DNA from: Sphingobacterium sp. UBA2700
GTDB taxonomy: Bacteria; Bacteroidota; Bacteroidia; Sphingobacteriales; Sphingobacteriaceae
Direction: 5' to 3'
NCBI GenBank assembly: GCA_002354335.1
Contig: DELI01000021.1
Coordinates: 19,279 to 83,278, forward strand
DNA length: 64,000 bases
Shown piece after piece: positions 35,709 to 45,100 of this stretch (its first letter is position 1; every line of letters begins with the position of its first letter). The notes under the pieces were generated by a model. That model was not told the origin of the DNA. It did no database searches and was given only the letters and a program-made list of their open reading frames with translations. The translations under genes and the position numbers were made by a program.

Positions 35709-35882
35709 GATGCTAAAACAGTTAAAATTCGATTTTACGTCTTTAATTATTATCTTAGACCCGGCATAACGCCTGGGGTTTAATCTGCCAATCAAATTTA
35801 CAAATAATTTTTCGTAAAGGTACATCAACCCTTCTCTAGGGCTTGCAAACGCCCTTTTGTTTAGATAAAATAGTATTAAAGA

Positions 35883-37355
35883 ATGAGTAAAGGAATTACG
35901 AGCCGTAGCGAAGACTATTCGCAGTGGTACAATGATCTAGTCATTAAGGCAGATCTGGCAGAATACTCTGCTGTAAGGGGATGTATGGTGATAAAACCAT
36001 ACGGATATGGAATTTGGGAAAGAATGCAAGCCATTCTGGACAAAAGATTTAAAGAAACCGGTCACTCTAATGCCTATTTCCCCCTTTTTATTCCCAAATC
36101 ATTCTTCTCTAAAGAAGCTTCCCACGTGGAAGGTTTTGCCACTGAATGTGCTGTAGTAACGCACTATCGTTTAAAGAACGATGGCAATGGTAATATTGTT
36201 GTCGATGAAGAGGCGAAGTTGGAGGAGGAACTGATTGTTCGTCCTACATCGGAAACCATCATCTGGAATACCTACCGTGGATGGATCGAGTCTTACCGTG
36301 ACCTTCCTATATTGGTAAACCAATGGGCAAACGTTGTCCGCTGGGAAATGCGTACGCGTCTTTTCTTAAGAACTGCAGAGTTCCTTTGGCAAGAAGGCCA
36401 TACAGCACACGCAACGTCTGAAGAAGCGATTGCAGAAGCGGAACAAATGTTAGATGTATATGCTGAATTTGCGGAGAAGATTCTTGCTGTGCCGGTAGTA
36501 CGCGGACGTAAGACAGAGAACGAACGTTTCGCAGGTGCGTTGGATACGTATTGTATCGAGGCTTTGATGCAAGATGGTAAAGCTTTGCAAGCAGGAACAT
36601 CGCACTTCTTAGGTCAGAATTTCGCGAAGGCATTTGATGTGAAGTTCACGTCGAAAGAAGGTAAGTTAGAGCATGTATGGGCAACATCATGGGGCGTTTC
36701 TACACGCTTGATGGGCGCGTTGATTATGGCGCACTCCGATGACCAAGGTCTAGTTTTGCCTCCAAGATTAGCGCCAATACAAGTGGTAATCGTTCCTATC
36801 TATAAAACAGACGAAGAAAAAGCAAATCTTGATGCTTATGTCGATGGATTGAGCGCAGAGTTGAAGATCTTAGGTATATCGATTAAATATGATGACCGCG
36901 ATACACAACGTCCTGGCTTTAAGTTTGCAGAATGGGAATTGAAAGGTGTTCCATTGCGCGTTGCGATTGGAGCACGCGATATGCAAAACGGTACGGTAGA
37001 ATTGGCGAGACGCGATACACAGACCAAAGAAACAGTAGAACAAGCAGGCCTTGCTAATAGAATTCATGCCTTATTAGACGAGATCCAAGATAATATCTAT
37101 CAGAAAGCGTTAAACTTCAGAGATTCACACATCACCGAAGTTAACTCATACGATGAATTTAAAACTTTATTAGAAGAAAAAGGTGGATTCTTGAGCTGTC
37201 ACTGGGACGGTACAGTGGAAACTGAGAAACGCGTGAAAGAAGAAACGAAAGCAACAATCCGTTGTATTCCTTTGGATGCGAAGGAAGAGGAAGGAGTTTG
37301 TATTTTTACAGGCAAGCCTTCTAAACAACGTGTATTGTTTGCAAAAGCATACTAA
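35883..37355 (+). CDS. proS: Prolyl-tRNA synthetase, short (archaeal/eukaryote-like) type
   Basis: The 490-residue class II synthetase lacks the bacterial editing insertion and has the short-type start ([23 protein letters not shown]). Motif 2 is near [25 protein letters not shown] and motif 3 near the [15 protein letters not shown] stretch. An anticodon-binding domain and a C-terminal zinc-like region ([22 protein letters not shown]) follow. It charges tRNA-Pro. The start ATG 35883 matches the family. The next gene begins 3 bases after the stop. Confidence 0.95.
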   Translation: MSKGITSRSEDYSQWYNDLVIKADLAEYSAVRGCMVIKPYGYGIWERMQAILDKRFKETGHSNAYFPLFIPKSFFSKEASHVEGFATECAVVTHYRLKNDGNGNIVVDEEAKLEEELIVRPTSETIIWNTYRGWIESYRDLPILVNQWANVVRWEMRTRLFLRTAEFLWQEGHTAHATSEEAIAEAEQMLDVYAEFAEKILAVPVVRGRKTENERFAGALDTYCIEALMQDGKALQAGTSHFLGQNFAKAFDVKFTSKEGKLEHVWATSWGVSTRLMGALIMAHSDDQGLVLPPRLAPIQVVIVPIYKTDEEKANLDAYVDGLSAELKILGISIKYDDRDTQRPGFKFAEWELKGVPLRVAIGARDMQNGTVELARRDTQTKETVEQAGLANRIHALLDEIQDNIYQKALNFRDSHITEVNSYDEFKTLLEEKGGFLSCHWDGTVETEKRVKEETKATIRCIPLDAKEEEGVCIFTGKPSKQRVLFAKAY

Positions 37356-37358
37356 AAT

Positions 37359-38147
37359 ATGAAGCACCTATTGATATTAGGTTGTGGCTGGGTAGGCGAG
37401 GAGCTTGCAAAGCTATACCAAAGCAAGGGGTGGCAAGTTTGGGCGACAACGACCCAGGAAGAAAAATACCATCGCCTTAAAAGCGATGGTATTTTTGCTT
37501 ATGTCCACAACTTCGACCATGAGAAGGAACTGGATCTTCCGCTGGAAGTGCGATTCGATGCTGTGGTGACTTCAGTTCCCGCAACAGCGAAGAATAGTTT
37601 GGAAGATTTGGGATTTCGTTTCTATCAGGTCTTTCGAGCACTGAGTGCAATAGCTTACGATAAGCACTATTTCTTAAGCTCAGTAGGCGTCTATCCGGAT
37701 ATCGACGGAACTTTCGATGAAACCTATAGTGAAGAAGATAAGCTGATGCCGAAATTAAGATTCGCTGAAAAACGGATGCAAAGTCTGCCCGATACCAGCG
37801 TGTTCAGACTTGGGGGGCTTTTTGGAAAGCAACGGATTTTTGCCAAATACTTCCAGGATAAAATCGTTACTACAGGCGATCAGCCTGCCAACTTTATACA
37901 TTTAGACGATGTATTGGGTCTTGTCGAAGGGGCAATCGATAGGCAAATCCCTAATGGTATCTATAATTTGGTATGTCCTGAGCACCCTTTGAAGAAGGAG
38001 GTGATCATGAAATCCGCTGAGAAATATATCTTATCCTATCCGGCAGGGTTTGAACCGAAGGACAGTTTTCAGAAAATTGTCATCGGTGAAAAGCTTCCGC
38101 TATTGCTCAATTACACTTTTAAATACCCCTCTCCGCTAGATTTTTGA
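37359..38147 (+). CDS. NAD(P)-binding epimerase-like protein (extended SDR, YeeZ-like)
   Basis: The 262-residue protein has a Rossmann start GCGWVGEELAKLY (about residues 8-20), a variant GxGxxG, and a beta-alpha pattern through VTSVPAT and YFLSSVGVYPDIDG. The SDR Tyr-x-x-x-Lys is not clearly kept, so catalysis is uncertain. It lies 3 bases after proS and 29 bases before the metB-like gene, all on the plus strand. It could act on a nucleotide sugar or be a structural SDR. Confidence 0.75.
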   Translation: MKHLLILGCGWVGEELAKLYQSKGWQVWATTTQEEKYHRLKSDGIFAYVHNFDHEKELDLPLEVRFDAVVTSVPATAKNSLEDLGFRFYQVFRALSAIAYDKHYFLSSVGVYPDIDGTFDETYSEEDKLMPKLRFAEKRMQSLPDTSVFRLGGLFGKQRIFAKYFQDKIVTTGDQPANFIHLDDVLGLVEGAIDRQIPNGIYNLVCPEHPLKKEVIMKSAEKYILSYPAGFEPKDSFQKIVIGEKLPLLLNYTFKYPSPLDF

Positions 38148-38176
38148 TAACTTAGCGAGTACAAAACAAATTTATT

Positions 38177-39325
38177 ATGGCTTACAAATTCGCAACCAAG
38201 GCAATCCATGCCGGACAACAAGCTGATCCGACCACGGGTGCCGTAATGACTCCTATATACCAAACATCGACTTATCAACAAAAAGCTCCAGGCGATCACA
38301 AGGGCTTTGAATACTCACGTGGAACTAACCCAACGCGCAAAGCCTTAGAGGACTGCATGGCGGCTTTAGAAAATGGCAAATTCGGTTTAGCTTTTTCTAG
38401 CGGAATGGCAGCGACCGATTGTGTTCTTCGCTTGTTGAAACCTGGTGATGAAGTCGTAACGGGTGATGATCTTTATGGTGGCTCATACCGAATCTTTACG
38501 AAAGTTTATGAACCTATGGGGATTAAATTTACGTTCGTGGATACTTCGGATGTGGGAGCCGTTCGTAACGCAATTACCGATAAAACGAAATTGATCTGGG
38601 TAGAAACGCCGACAAATCCGACGTTGAAGGTTGCTGACATCGCAGCGATTGCGGAGGTAGCAAAAGAGAAAAAGGTGCTTTATGTCGTTGATAATACCTT
38701 TGCCTCTCCCTATTTACAGAATCCGTTAGACTTAGGTGCTGATATCGTTATGCATTCCGTAACGAAATACCTAGGGGGACATTCCGATGTCGTAATGGGC
38801 GCATTGTTGATGAACGATGAAGAGCTGTATAAGAACTTATGGTTTTACTATAATGCATGTGGTGGAACACCGGGTCCACAAGATGCTTTCCTAGTATTGC
38901 GTGGTATAAAAACGCTTCATTTGCGTATGAAAGCGCATTGTGAAAACGGTCGTAAAGTAGCGGAGTACTTGAAAGATCACCCGAAGGTAGATAAGATTTA
39001 CTGGCCGGGATTTACAGACCATCCGGGACATGAGATTGCGAAAAAGCAGATGCGCGATTTTGGCGGCATGGTTTCGATCGTACTGAAAGGTGCTGACCTG
39101 AACGAAACCTTCCGAATCGCTTCTCAATTTAAGGTATTCACTTTAGCAGAGTCGCTCGGTGGCGTGGAATCATTAATTAATCATCCAGCAACGATGACCC
39201 ATGGTTCGATTCCGAAGGAAGCACGCGAGAAAGTAGGAGTTGTTGACAACTTATTACGCTTATCGGTTGGGGTAGAGGATGCCGAAGATTTGATCGCTGA
39301 TTTGGAACAAGCACTGTCGCGTTAA
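38177..39325 (+). CDS. metB: Cystathionine gamma-synthase / gamma-lyase family PLP enzyme
   Basis: The 382-residue Cys/Met-metabolism enzyme has the start FATKAIHAGQQADPTTGAVMTPIYQTSTY and the PLP lysine in HSVTKYLGGHSDVVMG. SLGGVESLINHPATMTH appears near the C-terminus. Synthase, lyase and O-acetylhomoserine-type activities cannot be told apart from sequence alone. The retained residues fit cystathionine gamma-synthase or a bifunctional gamma-lyase. The length matches the family. Confidence 0.88.
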   Translation: MAYKFATKAIHAGQQADPTTGAVMTPIYQTSTYQQKAPGDHKGFEYSRGTNPTRKALEDCMAALENGKFGLAFSSGMAATDCVLRLLKPGDEVVTGDDLYGGSYRIFTKVYEPMGIKFTFVDTSDVGAVRNAITDKTKLIWVETPTNPTLKVADIAAIAEVAKEKKVLYVVDNTFASPYLQNPLDLGADIVMHSVTKYLGGHSDVVMGALLMNDEELYKNLWFYYNACGGTPGPQDAFLVLRGIKTLHLRMKAHCENGRKVAEYLKDHPKVDKIYWPGFTDHPGHEIAKKQMRDFGGMVSIVLKGADLNETFRIASQFKVFTLAESLGGVESLINHPATMTHGSIPKEAREKVGVVDNLLRLSVGVEDAEDLIADLEQALSR

Positions 39326-39365
39326 TTTATTGTAATTATTATTTTATTTAGCACATAGAACTTTG

Positions 39366-39373
39366 TACATTTG
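39366..39373 (+). promoter_or_regulatory. -7 element (TACATTTG) before the small membrane-protein gene
   Basis: TACATTTG matches TAnnTTTG, but no TTG is found 19-20 bases upstream. It lies 28 bases before the preferred ATG at 39401. It overlaps a longer possible start at 39371, which is therefore unlikely to be used. Confidence 0.5.
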
Positions 39374-39400
39374 TGCAGCTTTAATAAGGATTTAACAATT

Positions 39401-39655
39401 ATGGAAAATACAACTGTAGAAAGACCAGCAAAACATACGGATAATAATGCAAACCGTACAGAATATTATGTTTCTTTAACTATTGCCATCGTTATTGGAT
39501 TAGTTGGCGTATTTATTCGTTTTGTACCTGATGTGATCACTTCATTAGATCAATTAGCATCAGTATTCTCTTGGATTGCTAACATTTTAGTACTTGTTGC
39601 TTCTTTCTTAGCTTTCAAAGTAGTATTTGGTATCTTAGGATTCAGTAAAAAATAG
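39401..39655 (+). CDS. Small two-TM membrane protein
   Basis: From ATG 39401 the protein has 84 residues with hydrophobic segments at about 24-44 and 56-80. AAGGA stands about 11 bases before the start, and a strong terminator follows. The upstream in-frame start at 39371 falls inside a promoter element, so it is rejected. The family is not recognised. It looks like a small inner-membrane protein. Confidence 0.7.
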   Translation: MENTTVERPAKHTDNNANRTEYYVSLTIAIVIGLVGVFIRFVPDVITSLDQLASVFSWIANILVLVASFLAFKVVFGILGFSKK

Positions 39656-39678
39656 TTCTTCAGAACTTTAAAATATTA

Positions 39679-39714
39679 AAAGCGTCTAGATGATTAATCT
39701 AGACGCTTTTTTTT
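39679..39714 (+). terminator. Strong intrinsic terminator
   Basis: AAAGCGTCTAGA pairs perfectly with TCTAGACGCTTT (39698-39709) and is followed by a T-tract. It ends the small membrane-protein transcript. Confidence 0.92.
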
Positions 39715-39859
39715 GTCTCTATAACGCGCAGATCCCATGGGCGAAGCAAAACATAAATGGATCGTAGATGAGTTTCACCCTCACGGGATGTGCTAATAAC
39801 CCAAACAAACGAACAACAGTTCGCAAATACCATAGTAAACTATTAGCATCTGATTTCTG

Positions 39860-39946
39860 ACGTCTAGAATCTAATGTCTACAAAAAAAGCCGGCATTATT
39901 GCCGGCTTTCAGTATCTAAAATCTAATATCTAAAATCTAATGTCTA
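39860..39946. repeat. TCTAAAA/TCTAATN heptamer-like array flanking a terminator
   Basis: CGTCTAGAATCTAATGTCTA (39861-39880) lies on one side of the 39882-39909 hairpin. On the other side 39913-39946 reads as repeated seven-base units ATCTAAA/ATCTAAT ending in GTCTAG. The last unit overlaps the stop codon of the minus-strand gene. The unit length is the same as in the TACTAAC family but the sequence is different. The 39715-39859 stretch between the two terminators shows no gene. Confidence 0.65.
39882..39909 (-). terminator. Terminator of the four-TM protein gene
   Basis: AAAGCCGGC (39886-39894) pairs with GCCGGCTTT (39901-39909). On the minus strand it is followed by a seven-T run. Confidence 0.88.
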
Positions 39947-40372
39947 GTTCAAAATAGACCATGTAGACCATGGAATTCTAGATAGGATAAACACCAAACC
40001 GATGATATAGAAAATCAGAACCGTTTGGTTCGCTTTCTTTTGATCAACAATTTTCTTAGCTTTAGAATATCCCATTGTAATTAATACAACGGCGATAATC
40101 ATCATCAAAGGGTGTTCTAGAAAGTAAAGTCTAGAAACGCTGTTTTTCATGTTCTCTCCTGAGAAACTCTGTAGGCCAAGCGGGGAAGTAAAATACAATA
40201 CTGCACCGATAACCAGTTGTAGGTGGGCTGAAATTAGACCGATTAAAGCGATTTTACGGTTGTAAGCTTTGTTTCCAGCGTAGTTTACAAGTGTAATAAC
40301 GATCGCAATGATCAGTGCTATCAAAAGCACCACGGCTAGTGTTGAGTGTAAATGTTTCATTCCTGTAAGCAT
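39944..40372 (-). CDS. Four-TM membrane protein, cytochrome-b-like family
   Basis: From ATG 40372 the protein has 142 residues with four hydrophobic segments. Conserved-looking histidines sit in helix starts: HLHSTL (about residues 7-9), SAHLQL (about 51) and LEHPLM (about 86). They could bind heme, and related Bacteroidota proteins are sometimes named cytochrome B. That link is recalled, not shown. Two further Met codons (40396 and 40360) are alternative starts. It is 5 bases past the M28 peptidase gene, so they may share a transcript. Confidence 0.65.
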   Translation of the reverse strand: MLTGMKHLHSTLAVVLLIALIIAIVITLVNYAGNKAYNRKIALIGLISAHLQLVIGAVLYFTSPLGLQSFSGENMKNSVSRLYFLEHPLMMIIAVVLITMGYSKAKKIVDQKKANQTVLIFYIIGLVFILSRIPWSTWSILN

Positions 40373-40401
40373 AGTGTCGTGATTAATGATTTGCAAATAT
40401 A

Positions 40402-42066
40402 CTATTTTGAAAGACGTTTGTCGCCTAATTCTTTAAACTCAGATTTGGCTTTAAAGTTTGGAAATGTTTTCTCCATACTGAGCATATAACCGATGTCGAA
40501 GAACAAACGGGTGTCGGCAAGTGGGCCTTCAAAGTTCCAATGCTCGTCAAGCTCATCGCTGACTGCATGATAACGTCCTGCTAAGGCTTGCTGGCGCTTT
40601 TTCAAAGCGACGGTATCTTGATCTAGATAATCGCCTCCACTGCCCATATACAATCCAGGAACACCAACTTTAACAAAGTTGAAGTGGTCTGAACGGTAGA
40701 ATCCTCCGGATGTCGGACTTCCTTCCGGCTGCAATTCACGATTGAATTTGGCACCGGATTTAATCGCATAATCCTCTAACTCCGTCTGTCCGGTTCCTAC
40801 AACACGGAAACCTTTCATAGCTCCAACAGGATTAAATGAGTCCATATTTAAGTTAGCAACGGTTTTTGCTAAAGGATAGATTGGATGTTCCGCATAATAT
40901 TGAGATCCTAGCAAACCTTGCTCTTCGGCAGTAACCGCCAAGAAAACAATGCTGCGCTCCGGTTTTACCTTCGCCGCTTTGAAAGCCTTTGCAATTTCAA
41001 ATAAAGCGGCAACACCCGTCGCGTTATCAATGGCTCCATTGAAGATCGAGTCGCCTTCTACGGCCTCTCCGATGCCTAAGTGATCCCAATGTGCCGAATA
41101 GATAATCGTCTCGTCCGGACGTTTGCTGCCTTTGATCGTCGCAATGACGTTGTTCGATTTAGACTCACGGAAGGTTGTTTTCAATGCAATCGAGGTCTTC
41201 ACATTCATAGGGACAGCCTTAAATCCAGGCTTCTTCGCTTGTTCGATAATATTTGGATTTAAACCACCTAATTGGAACAGCTTGTTCGCCGTTTCTGTCG
41301 TTACCCATCCTTGGAAGTTTACCAGGTTTGCGCCTTTATTTTCAGGTACTAAAGATAATTGCGGGCCGGTCCAGCCACTACGTACGACATTCCATCCGTA
41401 GGATGCTGCTGCAGTTTCATGGATGATCAATACGCCCGCAGCTCCCTGTCTGGAAGCCTCTTCGAACTTGTAGGTCCATCGGCCATAGTAGGTCATCGTA
41501 TCGGCTTTAAATAATGTTTTATCATATCGTCCCGGGTCAGAGACCATCACGACTACGGTTTTACCTTTTACATCAAGCCCTTCATAATCATTCCATTTAT
41601 ATTCCGGAGCCACAATGCCAAAGCCGGCAAAAACAAGTTCGGTGTCTTTGATGTCAATATTGTTGGACATGCGCGGCGTGCCGACAACATAATCGTCTAG
41701 ATAGTTAATGGAAAGATTGGAGTTTTTTCCGGTGAAAGTTAGTTTGGGTGCTACAGGCTCAGACTTAATCTCGACCATTGGCACTTCCTGAAAATAGGAG
41801 TTCCCATTTCCTGGTTCCAATCCCAGTGCTTTGAATTGCTCTTCCAGATAGTTTACCGTCAGAGTATCGCCCTTTGTGAAAGGCATACGACCCATAAACT
41901 CGTCGGAAGCTAGCTTCTCCACATAGGCACGATATCCGGCTTCTGTGATCGCGTTGATAGCACCCGAATCCAAGAGGGTTGGATCATAGGAAGATCCGGT
42001 ATCTCCAGATTTACAAGACGCCAGTCCAATTAAAAAGGCAGTTCCAATAAATAGTTTTGTCTTCAT
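40402..42066 (-). CDS. M28-family zinc aminopeptidase lipoprotein with PA-like insert
   Basis: The 554-residue protein has lipobox IGLASC (Cys about 19). A protease-associated (PA) insert lies at about 125-260. The M28 metal ligands are found in order: HWDH (about 326), DNATG (about 346), EEQGLLGS (about 383), NMDSFNP (about 409) and SDHFNF (about 471), the full two-zinc set. It should cleave N-terminal residues from peptides at the cell surface or in the periplasm. It is followed by the four-TM gene. Confidence 0.92.
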   Translation of the reverse strand: MKTKLFIGTAFLIGLASCKSGDTGSSYDPTLLDSGAINAITEAGYRAYVEKLASDEFMGRMPFTKGDTLTVNYLEEQFKALGLEPGNGNSYFQEVPMVEIKSEPVAPKLTFTGKNSNLSINYLDDYVVGTPRMSNNIDIKDTELVFAGFGIVAPEYKWNDYEGLDVKGKTVVVMVSDPGRYDKTLFKADTMTYYGRWTYKFEEASRQGAAGVLIIHETAAASYGWNVVRSGWTGPQLSLVPENKGANLVNFQGWVTTETANKLFQLGGLNPNIIEQAKKPGFKAVPMNVKTSIALKTTFRESKSNNVIATIKGSKRPDETIIYSAHWDHLGIGEAVEGDSIFNGAIDNATGVAALFEIAKAFKAAKVKPERSIVFLAVTAEEQGLLGSQYYAEHPIYPLAKTVANLNMDSFNPVGAMKGFRVVGTGQTELEDYAIKSGAKFNRELQPEGSPTSGGFYRSDHFNFVKVGVPGLYMGSGGDYLDQDTVALKKRQQALAGRYHAVSDELDEHWNFEGPLADTRLFFDIGYMLSMEKTFPNFKAKSEFKELGDKRLSK

Positions 42067-42108
42067 AATAAATGATGTTGTTCTTGGTTTTATGATTGAA
42101 AATAAAGC

Positions 42109-42735
42109 TTATGCCTGTACGGGAGCCTCGATAGGGAATACCTCCGCTATCGGGTGGAATAAGTAGATACGCTTGGTAGCTACTTCCATACATTTATATC
42201 GCTTTCTTAATTTTTCTTGTTTCTGAAACACTCTTCCCGATTTAATGGAGAAATAACCGTCAAATTCAATGGATTCTATGGTGATGATTTCCGTTTGCTT
42301 GGTATCATGCAGCCGTAGAATACGGAAGAGATTTAAGTCGGTACAGGATGAGGCCGCGGGATTGTTCATGTACTTCACCAAGGCATGCGTAACATCGACA
42401 GGAAAGATGTCGAGCCTTAGAAAAGGATTCATCAGTGCCTTGAAGTTTTGTTTCCACTCCGTGCCATGTGGCTTAACCTTGTTCTTAAATTGCTGCCATG
42501 TTTTCAAATGGGCAAACTCATGAACCGTGGTAATTAAGAAGGAGTATGGATTCAAATCATGGTTTACCGTAATCTGATGGGGTTCGTTACGATACGGTGA
42601 GCGGTAATCTCCTAGTTTTGATGCCCTGGATTTAGTCACCTTAAATCTACAACCAGTATCATTGATCCATTGGGAGATGATAGGGGCGGCAGATAGGGGA
42701 ATATACTTGCTTAATTGTTTGCTGAAATCCGGCAT
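42109..42735 (-). CDS. SprT-like zinc metalloprotease-fold protein
   Basis: Starting at the inner ATG 42735 gives 208 residues beginning MPDFSKQLSKYIPLSAAPII. The metal site HEFAHLKTWQQF (HExxH, about residues 72-76) is clear, and the region SQWINDTGCRFKVTKSRASKLGDYR matches SprT-like N-domains. The role is unknown; eukaryotic relatives (Spartan) process DNA-protein crosslinks. A Cys-x(n)-Cys zinc ribbon of full SprT is not obvious at the C-terminus. An upstream in-frame Met adds 14 residues. Confidence 0.82.
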   Translation of the reverse strand: MPDFSKQLSKYIPLSAAPIISQWINDTGCRFKVTKSRASKLGDYRSPYRNEPHQITVNHDLNPYSFLITTVHEFAHLKTWQQFKNKVKPHGTEWKQNFKALMNPFLRLDIFPVDVTHALVKYMNNPAASSCTDLNLFRILRLHDTKQTEIITIESIEFDGYFSIKSGRVFQKQEKLRKRYKCMEVATKRIYLFHPIAEVFPIEAPVQA

Positions 42736-42839
42736 GTATACAAACATATTATATAATTGGCAGATTTCAGAATACAAAAACCAATATTTCGAGGAGGATT
42801 TAGAAATAACTATATTTGATATCTGAACATTGATCGGGC

Positions 42840-44492
42840 ATGCTAAGTAAATTACAGATTAAAAACTATGCATTAATTGATGCATTAGATATAGAATTCG
42901 ACAGGAAACTGAACATCATTACGGGTGAGACCGGGGCGGGTAAATCCATTATTATGGGAGCTCTGGGATTGATACTTGGAAATCGTGCCGAGAGCAAACA
43001 TTTCTTTGATGAATCTTCCAAATGTATTATCGAAGGGCATTTTGAAGTTGCCCAGTATGACCTGAGCGATCTGTTCAGCCAATTGGATCTGGACTATGAA
43101 GACACCACGATCATCCGTCGTGAACTGCATGCTGATGGTAAATCCAGAGCCTTTGTCAATGATACGCCTGTAACATTGCAAACCTTAAAGACCTTGGGCG
43201 AACGCCTGATTGATATTCACTCGCAACATGCGACTTTGCAGATCAATACCGAGTCTTTCCAGCTCTTGGTGCTTGATACCGTTGCGCAGCAGCAAGCTTT
43301 GTTAAAGGAGTACAAATCGACCTACCAGTCCTATAAAAAGACTATCGCTAGTTTAGAGGCATTAGAAGAGGAATTAGCAAAATCGAGGGCGGAGTATGAT
43401 TTTAATCAATTTGTTTTCAATGAATTGGAACAAGCGAATCTGCAAGCGGATGAGCAAGGAACATTGGAAGCTGAGCAAAATCAATTGGAGAATGCGGAAG
43501 AGATAAAAAGGCATTTCCATGGAGCAGCAAGCTTAATGCAGTCGGAAGAGGTCAATGTATTGGATGGCTTAAAGTCGGTATTATCTTTTGTACAGAATGG
43601 CACGAAATATCTTCCTTCAGCAGAAGCATTACAGGAGCGTCTGCAAAGTGCCTTGATTGAACTGAAAGATATCGCAGCCGAATTGGAGCAAGTCGCTGAT
43701 GGGGTAACCATGGATGAAGAACGATTAAATATTGTCAATGACCGCCTTTCGGTTCTTTATTCACTGCAGAAGAAACATCGGGTAGAAACGATTCAGGACC
43801 TGTTGCAATTGCAAGAAGATCTTGAACAGAAACTTCAGGCTTCTGACTCACAGGAAGAACAAATAGAAGTCTTAAAGGAAAATATTGAAAAACTAAGAAG
43901 TAATTTGACCCAATTAGCTGATCAAATTACAGCGAATAGAACGAAAGTTAAACAAACAATCGAGCAAGAGGTGCAAGATGTACTTGCGAAAGTCGGTATG
44001 CCGAACGCGCAATTACAGATTGAATTAAAGAAAAAAGAAGATTTTAAATCTACAGGCCAGGATGAAGTAGCCTTTTTATTCTCTGCCAACAAGGGACAAA
44101 CTTTACAGCCTATCCATAAAGTAGCGTCCGGGGGAGAACTTTCTAGGGTTATGCTCGCAATCAAATCATTGGTAGCAAAGTCTTCATCCTTGCCAACGAT
44201 TATCTTTGACGAAATTGATACCGGTATCTCCGGAGAGGTCGCTTTACGAGTAGGGGAGATTATGGAACAGCTTGCTGAACATATGCAGGTGATCAGCATC
44301 ACGCATCTTCCACAGATTGCTTCGCAGGGAACTGCGCATTTCAAAGTTTATAAAGAAGATCTCGGAGAAAAGACAAAGTCGAATATTGTACTCTTAAAGA
44401 AAGAGGACCGTGTCTTAGAAATAGCACAAATGCTGAGCGGAGCGAATCCCGAAGCGACAGCGATCAAGCATGCAGAAGAGATGTTGAAATAA
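42840..44492 (+). CDS. recN: DNA repair ATPase RecN
   Basis: The 550-residue SMC-like protein has Walker A GETGAGKS (about 30-37), long coiled-coil halves (about 160-220 and 260-370), a signature SGGELSRVMLAIK and Walker B IIFDEIDTGISGEVA. It acts in double-strand-break repair. The start ATG 42840 gives the canonical MLSKLQIKNYALID. It is transcribed as a single gene divergent from the SprT-like gene and ends at a strong terminator. Confidence 0.96.
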   Translation: MLSKLQIKNYALIDALDIEFDRKLNIITGETGAGKSIIMGALGLILGNRAESKHFFDESSKCIIEGHFEVAQYDLSDLFSQLDLDYEDTTIIRRELHADGKSRAFVNDTPVTLQTLKTLGERLIDIHSQHATLQINTESFQLLVLDTVAQQQALLKEYKSTYQSYKKTIASLEALEEELAKSRAEYDFNQFVFNELEQANLQADEQGTLEAEQNQLENAEEIKRHFHGAASLMQSEEVNVLDGLKSVLSFVQNGTKYLPSAEALQERLQSALIELKDIAAELEQVADGVTMDEERLNIVNDRLSVLYSLQKKHRVETIQDLLQLQEDLEQKLQASDSQEEQIEVLKENIEKLRSNLTQLADQITANRTKVKQTIEQEVQDVLAKVGMPNAQLQIELKKKEDFKSTGQDEVAFLFSANKGQTLQPIHKVASGGELSRVMLAIKSLVAKSSSLPTIIFDEIDTGISGEVALRVGEIMEQLAEHMQVISITHLPQIASQGTAHFKVYKEDLGEKTKSNIVLLKKEDRVLEIAQMLSGANPEATAIKHAEEMLK

Positions 44493-44493
44493 A

Positions 44494-44520
44494 AAAAGGA
44501 GCTATAAGCTCCTTTTTTTT
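44494..44520 (+). terminator. Terminator of recN
   Basis: AAAAAGGAGC and GCTCCTTTTT flank TATA-A and end in eight T. It begins right after the recN stop. Confidence 0.9.
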
Positions 44521-44536
44521 ATTTCTTAATTGTTGA

Positions 44537-44950
44537 TTAATCGCCAATTTCTGCATCGCTCAGAACGATCTTAACGAGCATACCTTCAGGAGCTTTGATG
44601 TTTGCCATAGCGCCTTTATAAACCGCGTAAATATGAACAACGCCTTTTCCATAACGTGCCGAGTAAGAGTAGTCTCCAACCTCTGCAGGTATGTTTTCAT
44701 AATATTCTGGTGCACTATCTAAAGAGATAGAAACATCCACGTGGCCATCTTGGAAGTAACGATCATCCAATTCTGGCATGCTAATACTTGTCGCATATTC
44801 CGTTCCGTTACGATTCCAGTCCGCTGGAGCCACATCGATAACATAACTTACCCCAGGTAAATAGTTGTTAGTGATATATTCTTTTGTACATCCAGTGAAA
44901 CTTACTAATGAAGCGGTTCCAATTGCAAATGCTAATAACAGTTTTTTCAT
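44537..44950 (-). CDS. Small beta-rich lipoprotein, unknown function
   Basis: From ATG 44950 the protein has 137 residues with lipobox VSFTGC (Cys about 21). The mature part is mainly beta-strand (YVIDVAPADWNRNG and GVVHIYAVYKGAMANI). The longer start would add 32 residues without a proper signal peptide. No family recognised. Its transcription unit lies between the recN terminator and the clpC terminator, so it is a single gene. Confidence 0.7.
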   Translation of the reverse strand: MKKLLLAFAIGTASLVSFTGCTKEYITNNYLPGVSYVIDVAPADWNRNGTEYATSISMPELDDRYFQDGHVDVSISLDSAPEYYENIPAEVGDYSYSARYGKGVVHIYAVYKGAMANIKAPEGMLVKIVLSDAEIGD

Positions 44951-45046
44951 GTTTGGTAAGATTATGTTGTTAAAAATATGTTTCTTGTAGATAAAGACAA
45001 TTGAAAGACTCAATAGTTTAACGGAACTAAACAAAAATGTTGCCAT

Positions 45047-45077
45047 AAAAAAAGCGGTTGCTATGCAACCGCCTTTT
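45047..45077 (-). terminator. Terminator of clpC
   Basis: GCGGTTG pairs with CAACCGC over CTATG. On the minus strand a run of seven T follows. It is about 24 bases past the clpC stop. Confidence 0.88.
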
Positions 45078-45100
45078 TAAGTATTCAATTTTATGTGAAA

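Noticed and set aside
35709..35828. Longer N-terminus of the low-complexity lipoprotein
   Set aside because: The extension lacks a signal peptide and buries the lipobox; ATG 35708 gives a standard lipoprotein start.
39715..39859. tmRNA or another structured RNA between the two terminators
   Set aside because: No tRNA-like ends or recognisable tag region on either strand.
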